Source: Kappaphycus alvarezii
Taxonomy: Eukaryota > Rhodophyta > Florideophyceae > Gigartinales > Solieriaceae
DNA length: 64,000 bases
Direction of reading: 5' to 3'
NCBI GenBank assembly: GCA_002205965.3
Contig: NADL03000221.1
Coordinates: forward strand, 1-64,000
In this document: one piece after another, positions 43,629-56,055 of the stretch
Layout of the letters: each line of letters begins with the position of its first letter
How positions within the stretch are numbered: the first letter of the stretch is position 1
Program-made: the position numbers and the translations under genes
The notes under the pieces: model-generated
Seen by the model: the letters and a program-made list of their open reading frames with translations, nothing else
Databases searched by the model: none
Told to the model about the DNA's origin: nothing

Positions 43629-46600
43629 CTAAGCATCGTGCAGCTCTCCGAGGCCTAGAGATTTTATGCAATTTATGAATAGAATGCGACCAAGAGGCTT
43701 GGTGAGTATATCTGCGGGCATATCTGTAGAAGGTACGTGAAACAGTGAAACAATTTTTCGAGTCACAGCATCTCGGACAAAATGATATGATATGTCAATG
43801 TGCTTATTTCGCCTGTTCACTCCTTCGTTACCCGCAAACGCTATTGTACCAGCATTATCACACCCGATTGTAACTGTGCTGTCTTTCGACTTTCCCAATG
43901 CGTCTGCAAGAAGGCACCTGAGCCAAGCTGCCTCTTTGCAAGCCTGACACAGTGCAATATATTCCGCTTCGCATGTGGATTTCGCAACGACCGTTTGTCT
44001 CCTAGACGACAGTGTTGGGACAGTTTTCCCACCACATATGCAAGATCTGGACGTGACCCTACCATAAGAAACATTAAGCAGCCAATGATCTGTCGATATG
44101 GTACATCGCAATACGGGCTAGTTGACGTCTCAGGGTGTAATCCTTGTTCCATCGGAGTCCTCACGGGATTGCAACTGGACATACCAAAACGTTTCAAAAT
44201 GGACTTAGCATACTCTATATGCGAGATATAGATCCGTCTAGGGACCCTTTTTCTACTTATTTCAAGCCCAATGCACTTTTTGGCCTCGCCTAAATCTTTC
44301 ATCTCAAATCTCTTGTTCAGTTCACCTTTCATCCAGGTCACGGCTTTCAGGTCACTTCCCGCAAGAAGCAAGTCATCCACATATAGGGCAATCAGCATAA
44401 CGCCTTTTTCTGATATGTTTGTATATAGACAGGCGTCACTTCTCGTAGTCGTGAAGCCAAGCGTGTGAATAAGGAAATCGTCTATCTTTTTGTGCCATTG
44501 TCGACTCGCTTGCTTAAGACCATAGATAGCCTTGAGAAGTTTGCAAACATGATTGGGCCTGGAAGAGTCAACGATACCTTCAGGCTGCTCCATATAAATA
44601 TCCTCTTCTAAGTCACCGTTCAGAAAGGCCGTGACCACTTCCATTTGATGAAGCTCTAAATCGAAGTGGGCTACAATCGCCAACAACAATCGAATCGTTG
44701 TAAATTTGATCACCGGCGCAAAAGTCTGTGAGTAATCAATCCCCTCAATTTGTTGAAAGCCCCGCACAACCAGGCGACCTTTTCCCTTTTGAATCAACGT
44801 GCCGTTAACGTCCGGCATGTCCTTCACAGTAAATACCCAGCGAGAAGTTAGAATATTGGCACCTTCCGATCGTGGCACTAGTGCCCAGGTTCTGTTTTTG
44901 CGTTGGGACTCTAGCTCCTTATCAATCGCTTTCTGCCAGAACTTGGTTGTGGTCCATCCATCGCCTCTTTAAAGTAGTTCAGTATGTTGATGTCGCCACA
45001 GGAAGGTGTGAGTAAGCTGGTTCCCACCAGGCCTGTCCACCACTGTCGGGGTGGGCGTCGTGAACGAGTGGAGCGGCGAGGTTCCACATCGCCGGAACCA
45101 GCATCTTGCTCACCACTCACTTCTCTGGTTGCAAAGTCTCATTAGTTGAGTCGGGCTCAATACCTTGACTTTGAAAGTTCTCAACCTCCACTGGTGACCC
45201 TGTTTCAACGCCATGTTCATTATCACCATTAGATGTTTCAGACTCAATTTCGTCACTATTGGTCGCCTCCTCTGGGTCAACGTCCACGTCATTATCATCG
45301 GAAAAATGTTCAGCGTAAGAGCAAGCCCTGGTCTCGACTCATCGAACTGCACATCTCTGGAAATAACAATGCGATGTAGATTGTCATCCCAAATTTTGTA
45401 GGCCTTAGTTCCGGCGGATACCCAAAAAAAATTACCGTTGTTGCGCGGTCGACAAGTTTACGCACCTCATTACCAGGCACCTTGTACCAGCATTGACATC
45501 CAAACACACGTAGGTGAGATACATCGGGCCTTTTCTTCATCCATAGGTGAAATGGAGTAACGAGACCACCCAAAGCTCTTGTCGTGACACGATTGCGAAC
45601 GTAAACTGCGGTATCCAGAGCTTCAGCCCAGAAAGCTTTCGGAACCTTCATATGGGACAGCATAGACCTGACGAGATCAATCAGGGTACGATTGAGCCGT
45701 TCTGCCACACCATTCTGTTCAGGTGTGTATGCAGCGGTCGTTTGATGAACAGTTCCTTGTGACGATAGAAAGGATTGGAACTCTGAAGAAAGATACTCTC
45801 CACCACGATCAGAACGAAGCACTTTCACGCGTTGACCAGTGTGTGTGAAGGCATATTGGGCAAACTTCTGATAAAAATGGAACGTTTCATCTTTACTCTT
45901 CATCGGATAGACAACACTCCAGTTTGAGTGGTCATCGATAAAAGTGACAAAGTATCTAGCACCACCTACTGACTGTACTTGGAGTGGGCCGCAGACGTCC
46001 GAATGGACCAAGTCTAGCAAATGTTTGGCCCTGCCTCCAGAGCGCTGTTTAGGAATCACAGCACGAGTTGCTTTCCTAACACACACGCATCACATGTCAC
46101 AGATTCACAGTCACAAGATGAGCTAGCGTCTCTTGTTATATCTGAAGAGGAGATATGAAGTCCACTTGCCACGTTCTTACGAGCCATGGACAATATTCCT
46201 TGAGTGTGAACGTGGGCCAATCTTTCATGCCATGTCTTCAAAGAGGCTTTGTGCGCCGAATGAACCTCGTTACATGTGTCAAGCACATACAGCTCTCCTC
46301 GATTGTGGCAGTAGCCACGATGCAGTCACTCCTCTTCACAGTGCACTTGTCACGAACGAACTCAACGTCAAATCCATTATCGACCATCTTACGTATAGAA
46401 ATTAGGGAAAAAGCAAAGCTTGGAACGTGCAGCACATTGGTGAGCTTGCATGACTTTTGAACTCCGTTCACTACAAGCGTAATGAGGAGCGGTCCCGACT
46501 CCAGCTACTACTGCATACGCTTTTGTTCCCATTTCTACGCGGCTTTTGAGACCTCCCTGTAGTCGGAGAACAGTCTCTTGTCAAATGTCATGTGCGCGGA

Positions 46601-47518
46601 GCATCCAGAGTCGATAAGCCAAGTGTTTGACGTTATGTTGATACCACAGTTATCTACCTTGTTCATCAGACATATGTACTCGACTTCATTAATTTCCAGA
46701 TCTTCTTGCTCTTGAGCAATCATCGCAGTAGGCTTCTGTGACTGTCTTACGTAGGAACCGGTCAGGTGGCGGTGGTCGCCTTCCGTTGATGTCCTTTCCC
46801 CAGCAGCGGGCAGCGGAGTGTCCATTGTGACCACAGTTGGTGCATGTCAAAGTCGAAACACGCCTTGCCTCAGGGATGTGCCCAATAAGAGCAGAACTTG
46901 GCGGATTCTGCCTTCTAGTAAGCTTCATCGATGCACGTTGCTCCTCTTGGAGCAGGCGACTTTTTACATATTCTACTCCGAACGTGTTATCTTCGGATCC
47001 AAGAGCGTCAAGCGCTACAATGAGATTTTGAAACCTCTGCGGAAGACCATTGAGAACTGCCATAGCCATTTCCTTGTCATCAATGATGACTCCCATTGAC
47101 TTTAAGCGAGCTGCTAGGTGTCGCACACGTCCTATGTACGGCAAAACTTTCTCATTGTCTAGCATGGTGACCGTGTAGAAGTCTCTCCGGGCCGCCAGCT
47201 TATTTAGTAATGTGTGGCGCTCAAAAACTTCCAAGATGGCGTCCCACATTTCTTTGGCTGTGACAGCATCTCTCACATGATCCAGGTGATCATCAGACAG
47301 CGACAGGCCGATGATGGCCCGGGCCTTTCGATCCCCTTGCTTCCATGCCTTGTAAGTGGAAGATTGTTCATCTTCAGGAACGGTGCCATCAGTAATTACT
47401 GTTCCACATCGCGAAGGGCCAACAGGAGCTCAATCTTCTGTTTCCACACGTAGAAATTGGTATCCGTGAGCTTTTCGATCTTCATCGATCCTCCTCCTTG
47501 ATCTTCTCCGCTACTCAT
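43629..47518 (-). pseudogene. Copy D gag-pol with RNase H deletion
   Basis: Minus strand from gag ATG 47518. Gag is interrupted near 47395. Knuckle and protease are split near 46745 and 46490, and integrase near 46310, 46075 and 45330-45410. RT is open with YVDD near 44394. After KLSQHC a 208-base deletion (compared with copy A 24341-24548) removes the first RNase H catalytic Asp region and shifts frame at about 44010. The RNase H remainder is open in the other frame to TAG 43629. Second sublineage, nearly identical to F. Confidence 0.88.
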
Positions 47519-47677
47519 TGCAATATTCTAGAGGTGCTAATGTTCTGTTCGAAGATCCCAAGCCGGGGACCGATAGTCCTTGTAGTGGCAAGCCCACCTC
47601 TATAAGAACACAGCACACGAAACTCTAGACTAAAGCAAAGGCCAAAGACGTCGCTTCAAACAAACAAATGGATCTCT

Positions 47678-48340
47678 TTAAATTCTCTGGGACAAAACTA
47701 CTTTCAAGTGTTCCTTCCCGTTCTCGTGACGCTTGAGAACCTCGTGGGAATCGAACACTCTATCACAAGCAGTACACCTAGGGGTCTTTTTCTTGTTTTT
47801 CTCTCTAGTCTATGACCCTTAGAATTGATGTGATCGTAGAATGTCTGTGCGCTATTGCAGCTAATATCACAGAGCTTGCAGTACCTCTTGTTCCTCGGCG
47901 GAACTCTTCGTTTAGCCTTTAGTTCCTTCTTGGCAACTCGATCGGCGAGGGCTTTAGCTTTCTTTGCCGAGAGGCGTTGAACTTTCTTTATTGGCTTATC
48001 CAGAGGTACTGACTTACGAGGGATTCTATACCTTTCCCTAGACGAGGGAAGCGCGAGCGTCTTCGGCGGCGGTCCTTCTGGTTCGAGTACTTCGATCGAT
48101 TCCACAACTGTCCCCCCACAGATGGCAAAGTCCTAACTGTCGCAGCCCTGGGCACTCGGGGCACCAGGGCTAATTCCGAGTCTAGCACAACCCCGCAAAA
48201 GCAGGCACAAAAGTGGAAGTGATCGTCAGTAACAGCTTTTGGGATTATGAGTCTTTAGACCAACCAAAAGGTGCAAAGAGAATCACTTCGATGTGCAAGA
48301 AATGGAATTATTCAAATAGCTTACCGGAACGAGTAGACAT
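47678..48340 (-). pseudogene. Copy D 5' zinc-finger ORF, broken
   Basis: First exon 48340-48325 is present. A two-base loss near 48112 shifts the N-terminal part, and a one-base loss near 47811 shifts finger 2. Finger 1 is readable from an internal frame only. Confidence 0.76.
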
Positions 48341-48435
48341 AATCAAGAGACGAGATAGACAAGAAAACAATGCAGCAACACAGGGCGACTTACGGGGTTC
48401 AGAGAAAGAGACGGCGTTGAACTGGGCCCATAACC

Positions 48436-49713
48436 TAATGGGAATCGGGAGGGTGAAGGACTTTGCTGGACGGATGAAGTTGCGGGCTTGGCTACCCAGA
48501 ATTTACTCGGAACTCTAAAATCCTGGCCTTAAGTACACCTACAAACTATTCCTAACTCACTGCGTCCACTAACAGAATCCGCAAACATTGCCATTTTGAG
48601 CGGATTTCAAGATCTTGGCCCGGTGATAACAGTCATTAGGGGCAATTTGGAACTGCTTCCAAAGTTGACACATTTTGTGTAAATAGGTTGGCCCAATACA
48701 CACATCAATACAGTACCTTATTTTGCAGGACTTATCGGAACCGAATTCCCTTGTGCCAAATAACGGACTCAATCCGTCATACGTAATAGAATCACATAAC
48801 TGATTTTTGGATGCAGTCGGTCCAATCTTCATCATAATAGGAACCTCATACATATGATGGAATCACATAACTGATTTTTGGATGCAGTCGGTCCAATCTT
48901 CATCATAATTACGAACCTCATACATATGATGGAATCACATAACTGATTTTTGGATGCAGTGTCAATCTTATCATAATTAGAACCTCATACATATGATGGA
49001 ATCACATAACTGATTTTTGGATGCAGTGGTCCAAACTTCAATCATAACTAAACCTCATACATATGATGGAATCACATAACTGATTTTTGGATGCAGTTGT
49101 ACAAACCAATATCATAACTAGAAACCACATACGTATGATGGAATCACATAACTGATTTTTGGATGCAGCTGGATAAAACCGTATCATAACTAGAAACCTC
49201 ATACGTATGATGGAATCACATAACTGATTTTTGGATGCAGTTGTACAAACCAATATCATAACTAGAAACCACATACGTATGATGGAATCACATAACTGAT
49301 TTTTGGATGCAGTTGTACAAACCAATATCATAACTAGAAACCTCATACATATGATGAAATCACATAACCGATTTTTGGATGCAGCTGGATAAAACCCGTA
49401 ATCATAACTAGAATCCTCATACATAATATAAATCAAATACCTCTTTCTAGCAGTCATGACAGTATTGCCATAATTGATTCCTACTGTACTTACCCTACGT
49501 AAAATCACCCCATAAACAACATTTTGCCCTCAAAGTCGCTGACCGCTCAAAATCGTACTTTCGTCCCTGGGAACTTTGGATTTCTTTCGGAATGCCTTAG
49601 GGCCACCCTTCATTCAACACGTGTGCATGTGTACACGTGGAACATGCCTCATGCCTCTTATGAGATTTGGCACCGATGTGGGGTCATGTGATCGTCTTGC
49701 CAAATCAACAACA
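48436..49713 (-). repeat. Copy D 5' LTR with promoter-region deletion
   Basis: Same CTACTGTAC/TTACCCTACG junction (near 49487) as the copy B 5' LTR, and about nine minisatellite units (48790-49390). It is followed by GAAAC. The tRNA site is 48422-48435. Confidence 0.88.
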
Positions 49714-49839
49714 GAAACGCCTTACGGCCACCCTTCAATTCAACACGTGTGCATGTGTACACGTGGAACATGCCTCATGCCTCTTATGAGGTTTGGCACC
49801 GATGTGGGGTCATGTGATCGTCTTGCCAAATCAACAACA
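49714..49839 (-). repeat. LTR remnant beginning GAAAC, second copy
   Basis: Equivalent to 37304-37428. It forms the outer end of the copy E 3' LTR. Confidence 0.86.
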
Positions 49840-49858
49840 CCCCCCTCGATTACATGAC

Positions 49859-52800
49859 CTAAGCATCGTGCAGCTCTCCGAGGCCTAGAGATTTTATGCA
49901 TTGTATGAATTGAATGCGACCAAGAGGCTTGGTGAGTATATCTGCTGGCATATCTGTAGAAGGTACGTGAAACAGTGAAACAATCTTTCGAGTCACAGCA
50001 TCTCGGACAAAATGATATGATATGTCAATGTGCTTATTTCGCCTGTTCACTCCTTCGTTACCCGCAAACGCTATTGTACCAGCATTATCACACCCGATTG
50101 TAACTGTGCTGTCTTTCGACTTTCCCAATGCGTCTGCAAGAAGGCACCTGAGCCAAGCTGCCTCTTTGCAAGCCTCACACAGTGCAATATACTCCGCTTC
50201 GCATGTGGATTTCGCAACGACCGTTTGTCTCCTAGATGACCAACTAATAGCTCCCCCACACAGTTTGAACACATATCCACTGGTGGACTTTCTCGAGTCC
50301 AAGCAACCACCCCAGTCTGCATCGCTGAAGCCCTCTAGAGTTTGCACTGGGAGATTTCCATCTAGAATTACACCTAGTGAGAGCGTTCCTTTGATATATC
50401 TCAGAACTCGTTTGGCTGCTTGCCAGTGGTCCTCGCGAGGGTTCTCACAGTGTTGGGACAGTTTTCCCACCACATATGCAAGATCTGGACGTGACCCTAC
50501 CATAAGAAACATTAAGCAGCCAATGATCTGTCGATATGGTACATCGCAATACGGGCTAGTTGACATCTCAGGGTGTAATCCTTGTTCCATCGGAGTCCTC
50601 ACGGGATTGCAACTGGCCATACCAAAACGTTTCAAAATGGACTTGGCATACTCTGTCTGCGAGATATAGATCCGTCTAGGGACCCTTTTTCTACTTATTT
50701 CAAGCCCAATGCACTTTTTGGCCTCGCCTAAATCTTTCATCTCAAATCTCTTGTTCAGTTCACCTTTCATCCAGGTCACGGCTTTCAGGTCACTTCCCGC
50801 AAGAAGCAAGTCATCCACATATAGGGCAATCAGCATAACGCCTTTTTCTGATATGTTTGTATATAGACAGGCGTCACTTCTCGTAGTCTTGAAGCCAAGC
50901 GTGTGAATAAGGAAATCGTCAATCTTTTTGTGCCATTGTCGACTCGCTTGCTTAAGACCATAGATAGCCTTGAGAAGTTTGCAAACATGATTGGGCCTGG
51001 AAGAGTCAACGATACCTTCAGGCTGCTCCATATAAATATCCTCTTCTAAGTCACCGTTCAGAAAGGCCGTGACCACGTCCATTTGATGAAGCTCTAAATC
51101 GAAGTGGGCTACAATCGCCAACAACAATCGAATCGTTGTAAATTTGATCACCGGCGCAAAAGTCTCTGAGTAATCAATCCCCTCAATTTGTTGAAAGCCC
51201 CGCACAACCAGGCGACCTTTTCCCTTTTGAGTCAACGTGCCGTTATCGTCCGGCATGTCCTTTACAGTAAATACCCAGCGAGAAGTTAGAATATTGGCAC
51301 CTTCCGATCGTGGAACTAGTGCCCAGGTTTTGTTTTTGCGTTGGGACTCTAGCTCCTTATCAATCGCTTTCTGCCAGAACTGTGGTTGTGGTCCACCCAT
51401 CGCCTCTTTAAAGGAGTTCGGTATGTTGATGTCGCCACAGGAAGGTGTGAGTAAGCTGGTTCCCACCAGGCCTGTCCACCACTGTCGGGGTGGGCGTCGT
51501 GAACGAGTGGAGCGGCGAGGTTCCACATCGCCGGGACCAGCATCTTGCTCACCACTCACTTCTTCTGGTTGCAAAGTCTCATTAGTTGAGTCGGGCTCAA
51601 TACCTTGACTTTGAAAGTTCTCAACCTCCGCCGGTGACCCTGTTTCAATGCCATGTTCATTATCACCATTAGATGTTTCAGACTCAATTTCGTCAGTATC
51701 GGTCGCCTCCACTGGGTCAACGTCCACGTCATTATCATCGGAAAAATGTTCATCGTAAGAGCAAGCCCCTGGTCTCGACTCATCGAACTGCACATCCCTG
51801 GAAATAACAATGCGATGTAAATTGTCATCCCAAATTTTGTAGGCCTTAGTTCCCGGCGGATACCCAACAAACATTCCCGTTGTTGCGCGGTCGTCAAGTT
51901 TACGCACCTCATTACCAGGCACCTTGTACCAGCATTGACATCCAAACACACGTAGGTGAGATACATCGGGCTTTTTCTTCATCCATAGGTGAAATGGAGT
52001 AACGAGACCACCCAAAGCTCTTGTCGTGACACGATTGCGAACGTAAACTGCGTTATCAAGAGCTTCAGCCCAGAAAGCTTTCGGAACCTTCATATGGGAC
52101 AGCATAGACCTGACGAGATCAATCAGGGTACGATTGAGCCGTTCTGCCACACCATTCTGTTCAGGTGTGTATGCAGCGGTCGTTTGATGAACAGTTCCTT
52201 GTGACGATAGAAAGGATTGGAACTCTGAAGAAAGATACTCTCCTCCACGATCAGATCGAAGCACTTTCACGCGTTGACCAGTGTGTGTGAAGGCATATTG
52301 GGCAAACTTCTGATAAAAATGGAACGTTTCATCTTTACTCTTCATCGGATAGACAACACTCCAGTTTGAGTGGTCATCGATAAAAGTGACAAAGTATCTA
52401 GCACCACCTACTGACTGTACTTGGAGTGGGCCGCAGACGTCCGAATGGACCAAGTCTAGCAAATGTTTGGCCCTGCCTCCAGAGCGCTGTTTAGGAATCA
52501 CAGCACGAGTTGCTTTTCCTAACACACACGCATCACATGTCACAGATTCACAGTCAGAAGATGAGCTAGCGTCTCTTGTTATATCTGAAGAGGAGATATG
52601 AAGTCCACTTACCACGTTCTTACGAGCCATGGACAATATTCCTTGAGTGTGAACGTGGGCCAATCTTTCATGCCATGTCTTCAAAGAGGCTTTGTGCGCC
52701 GAATGAACCTCGTTACATGTGTCAAGCACATACAGCTCTCCTCGACTTGTGGCAGTAGCCACGATGCAGTCACTCCTCTTCACAGTGCACTTGTCACGAA

Positions 52801-53960
52801 CGAACTCAACGTCAAATCCATTATCGACCATCTTACGTACAGAGATTAGGGAAAAAGCAAAGCTTGGAACGTGCAGCACATTGGTGAGCTTGCATGACTT
52901 TTGAACTCCGCTCACTAAAAGCGTAATGGGGACGGTCCCGACTCCAGCTACTACTGCACACGCTTTTGTTCCCATTTCTACGCGGCTGTTTGAGACCTCC
53001 CTGTAGTCGGAGAACAGTCTCTTGTCAAATGTCATGTGTGCGGAGCATCCAGAGTCGATAAGCCAAGTGTTTGAGGTTATGTTGATACCAGAGTTATCTA
53101 CCTTGTTCATCAGACATATGTACTCGACTTCATTAATTTCCAGATCTTCTTGCTCTTGAGCAATCATCGCAGTAGGCTTCTGTGACTGTATACGTAGGAA
53201 CCGGTCAGGTGGCGGTGGTCGCCTTCCGTTGATGTCCTTTCCCCAGCAGCGGGCAGCGGAGTGTCCATTGTGACCACAGTTGGTGCATGTCAAAGTCGAA
53301 ACACGCCTTGCCTCAGGGATGTGCCCAATAAGAGCAGACTTGGCGGATTCTGCCTTCTAGTAAGCTCATCGATGCACGTTGCTCCTCTTGGAGCAGGCGA
53401 CTTTTTACATATTCTACTCCGAACGTGTTATCTTCGGATCCAAGAGCGTCAAGCGCTACAATGAGATTTTGAAACCTCTGCGGAAGACCATTGAGAACTG
53501 CCATAGCCATTTCCTTGTCATCAATGATGACTCCCATTGACTTTAAGCGAGCTGCTAGGTGTCGCACACGTCCTATGTATGGCAAAACTTTCTCATTGTC
53601 TAGCATGGTGACCGTGTAGAAGTCTCTCCGGGCCGCCAGCTTATTTAGTAATGTGTGGCGCTCAAAAACTTCCAAGATGGCGTCCCACATTTCTTTGGCT
53701 GTGACAGCATCTCTCACATGATCCAGGTGATCATCGGACAGCGACAGGCCGATGATGGCCCGGGCCTTTCGATCCCCTTGCTTCCATGCCTTGTAAGTGG
53801 AAGATTGTTCATCTTCAGGAACGGTGCCATCAGTAATATACTGTTCCACATCGCGAAGGGCCAACAGGAGCTGAATCTTCTGTTTCCACACGTAGAAATT
53901 GGTATCCGTGAGCTTTTCGATCTTCATCGATCCTCCTCCTTGATCTTCTCCGCTACTCAT
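49859..53960 (-). pseudogene. Copy E gag-pol, least damaged copy
   Basis: Gag is open from ATG 53960 to 53313. Two single-base losses near 53367 and 53337 break the frame between gag and the knuckle. From 53293 to 49859 one open frame of 1144 residues holds, in order: CCHC knuckle (residues 3-16), protease D80-S-G, the HHCC-type pre-integrase region (WHERLAHVH, then CDACVLGK), a DD35E integrase core with acidic residues near 284, 347 and 383, a basic linker (RRSTRSRRPPRQWW), RT with YVDD at about 825 (50821-50810), and RNase H with SDADWGG at about 990. The order (integrase before RT) is that of Ty1/copia. It shares its first base loss with copy A. Confidence 0.9.
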
Positions 53961-54120
53961 TGCAATATTCTAGAGGTGCTAATGTTCTGTTCGAAGATCC
54001 CAAGCCGGGGACCGATAGTCCCTTGTAGTGGCAAGCCCACCTCTATAAGAACACAGCACACGAAACTCTAGACTAAAGCAAAGGCCAAAGACGTCGCTTC
54101 AAACAAACAAATGGATCTCT

Positions 54121-54785
54121 TTAAATTCTCTGGGACAAAACTACTTTCAAGTGTTCCTTCCCGTTCTCGTGACGCTTGAGAACCTCGTGGGAATCGAACA
54201 CTCTATCACAAGCAGTACACCTAGGGGTCTTTTTCTTGTTTTTCTCTCTAGTCCTATGACCCTTAGAATTGATGTGATCGTAGAATGTCTGTGCGCTATT
54301 GCAGCTAATATCACAGAGCTTGCAGTACCTCTTGTTCCTCGGCGGAACTCTTCGTTTGCCTTTAGTTCCTTCTTGGCAACTCGATCGGCGAGGGCTTTAG
54401 CTTTCTTTGCCGAGAGGCGTTGAACTTTCTTTATTGGCTTATCCAGAGGTACTGACTTACGAGGGATCCTATACCTTTCCCTAGACGAGGGAAGCGCGAG
54501 CGTCTTCGGCGGCGGTCCTTCTGGTTCGAGTACTTCGATCGATTCCACAACTGTCCTCCCCACAGATGGCAAAGTCCTAACTGTCGCAGCCCTGGGCACT
54601 CGGGGCACCAGGGCTAATTCCGAGTCTAGCACAACCCCGCAAAAGCAGGCACAAAAGTGGAAGTGATCGTCAGTAACAGCTTTTGGGATTATGAGTCTTT
54701 AGACCAACCAAAAGGTGCAAAGAGAATCACTTCGATGTGCAAAGAAATGGAATTATTCAAATAGCTTACCGGAACGAGTAGACAT
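54121..54785 (-). pseudogene. Copy E 5' zinc-finger ORF, broken
   Basis: First exon 54785-54770, second from 54625. A one-base loss in the basic region near 54358 shifts the frame before finger 1, so neither finger is read. Confidence 0.77.
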
Positions 54786-54877
54786 AATCAAGAGACTGAG
54801 ATAGACAAGAAAACAATGCACACACGGCGACTTACGGGGTTCAGAGAAAGAGACGGCGTTGAACTGGGCCCATAACC

Positions 54878-56036
54878 TAATGGGAATCGGAGAGGGTGAA
54901 GGACTTTGCTGGACGGATGAAGTTGCGGGCTTGGCTACCCAGAATTTACTCGGAACTCTAAAATCCTGGCCTTAAGTACAACCTACAACTACTTTCTAAC
55001 TCACTGCGTCCACTAACAGAATCCCACAAACTGAGCCATTTGAGCGGATTTCAAGATCTTGGCCCGGTGATAACAGTCATTAGGGGCAAATTTGGAACTG
55101 CTTCCAAAGTTGACAAATTTGTGTAAATAGGTTGGCCCAATACACACATCAATACAGTACCTTATTTTGCAGACTTACCGGAAACGAATTCCCTTGTGCC
55201 AAAATAACGGACTCAATCCGTCATACGTAAAATAGAATCACATAACTGATTTTTGGATGCAGTCGGTCCAATCTTCATCATAATTACGAACCTCATACAT
55301 ATGATGGAATCACATAACTGATTTTTGGATGCAGTTGTACAAACCAATATCATAACTAGAAACCACATACGTATGATGGAATCACATAACTGATTTTTGG
55401 ATGCAGCTGGATAAAACCCGTAATCATAACTAGAAACCTCATACATATGATGAAATCACATAACGATTTTTGGATGCAGCTGGATAAAACCCTTAATCAT
55501 AACTAGAATCCTCATACATAATATAAAATCAAATACCTCTTTCTAGCAGTCATGACAGTATTGCCATAATTGATTCCTACTGTACAAACTCAGGTATAGT
55601 AAGGAGAGTACTTGGTATATTACGATGTACAGTGCGAAGTACAGTTCCTCATTTGGCACTAGTACAGTACGTGTACAACACTGCACAAAAAGGTTTCTTC
55701 TCTTAGCTGTACCACGTGTACATCACATACACAACTGCCACCACGTACACGTGTACATAGCTTTCCTCAGCATATCTCTCATACAGTATACTCATCATCC
55801 ACTTATAGTACCCTACCCTACGTAAAATCACCCCATAAACAACATTTTGCCCTCTAAATCGCTGATCTCTCAAAATCGTACTTTCGTCCCTGGGAACTTT
55901 GGATTTCTTCCGGAATGCCTTAGCGCCACCCTTCATTCGACACGTGTGCATGTGTACACGTGGAACATGCCTCATGCCTCTTATGAGGTTTGGCACCGAT
56001 GTGGGGTCATGTGATCGTCTTGCCAAATCAACAACA
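54878..56036 (-). repeat. Shared LTR: 5' LTR of copy E and 3' LTR of copy F
   Basis: Equivalent in place to 42454-43610. It has four minisatellite units, keeps the CACGTG region (55710-55770), and has tRNA site 54864-54877 on its left. Confidence 0.88.
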
Positions 56037-56055
56037 CCCCCCTCGATTACATGAC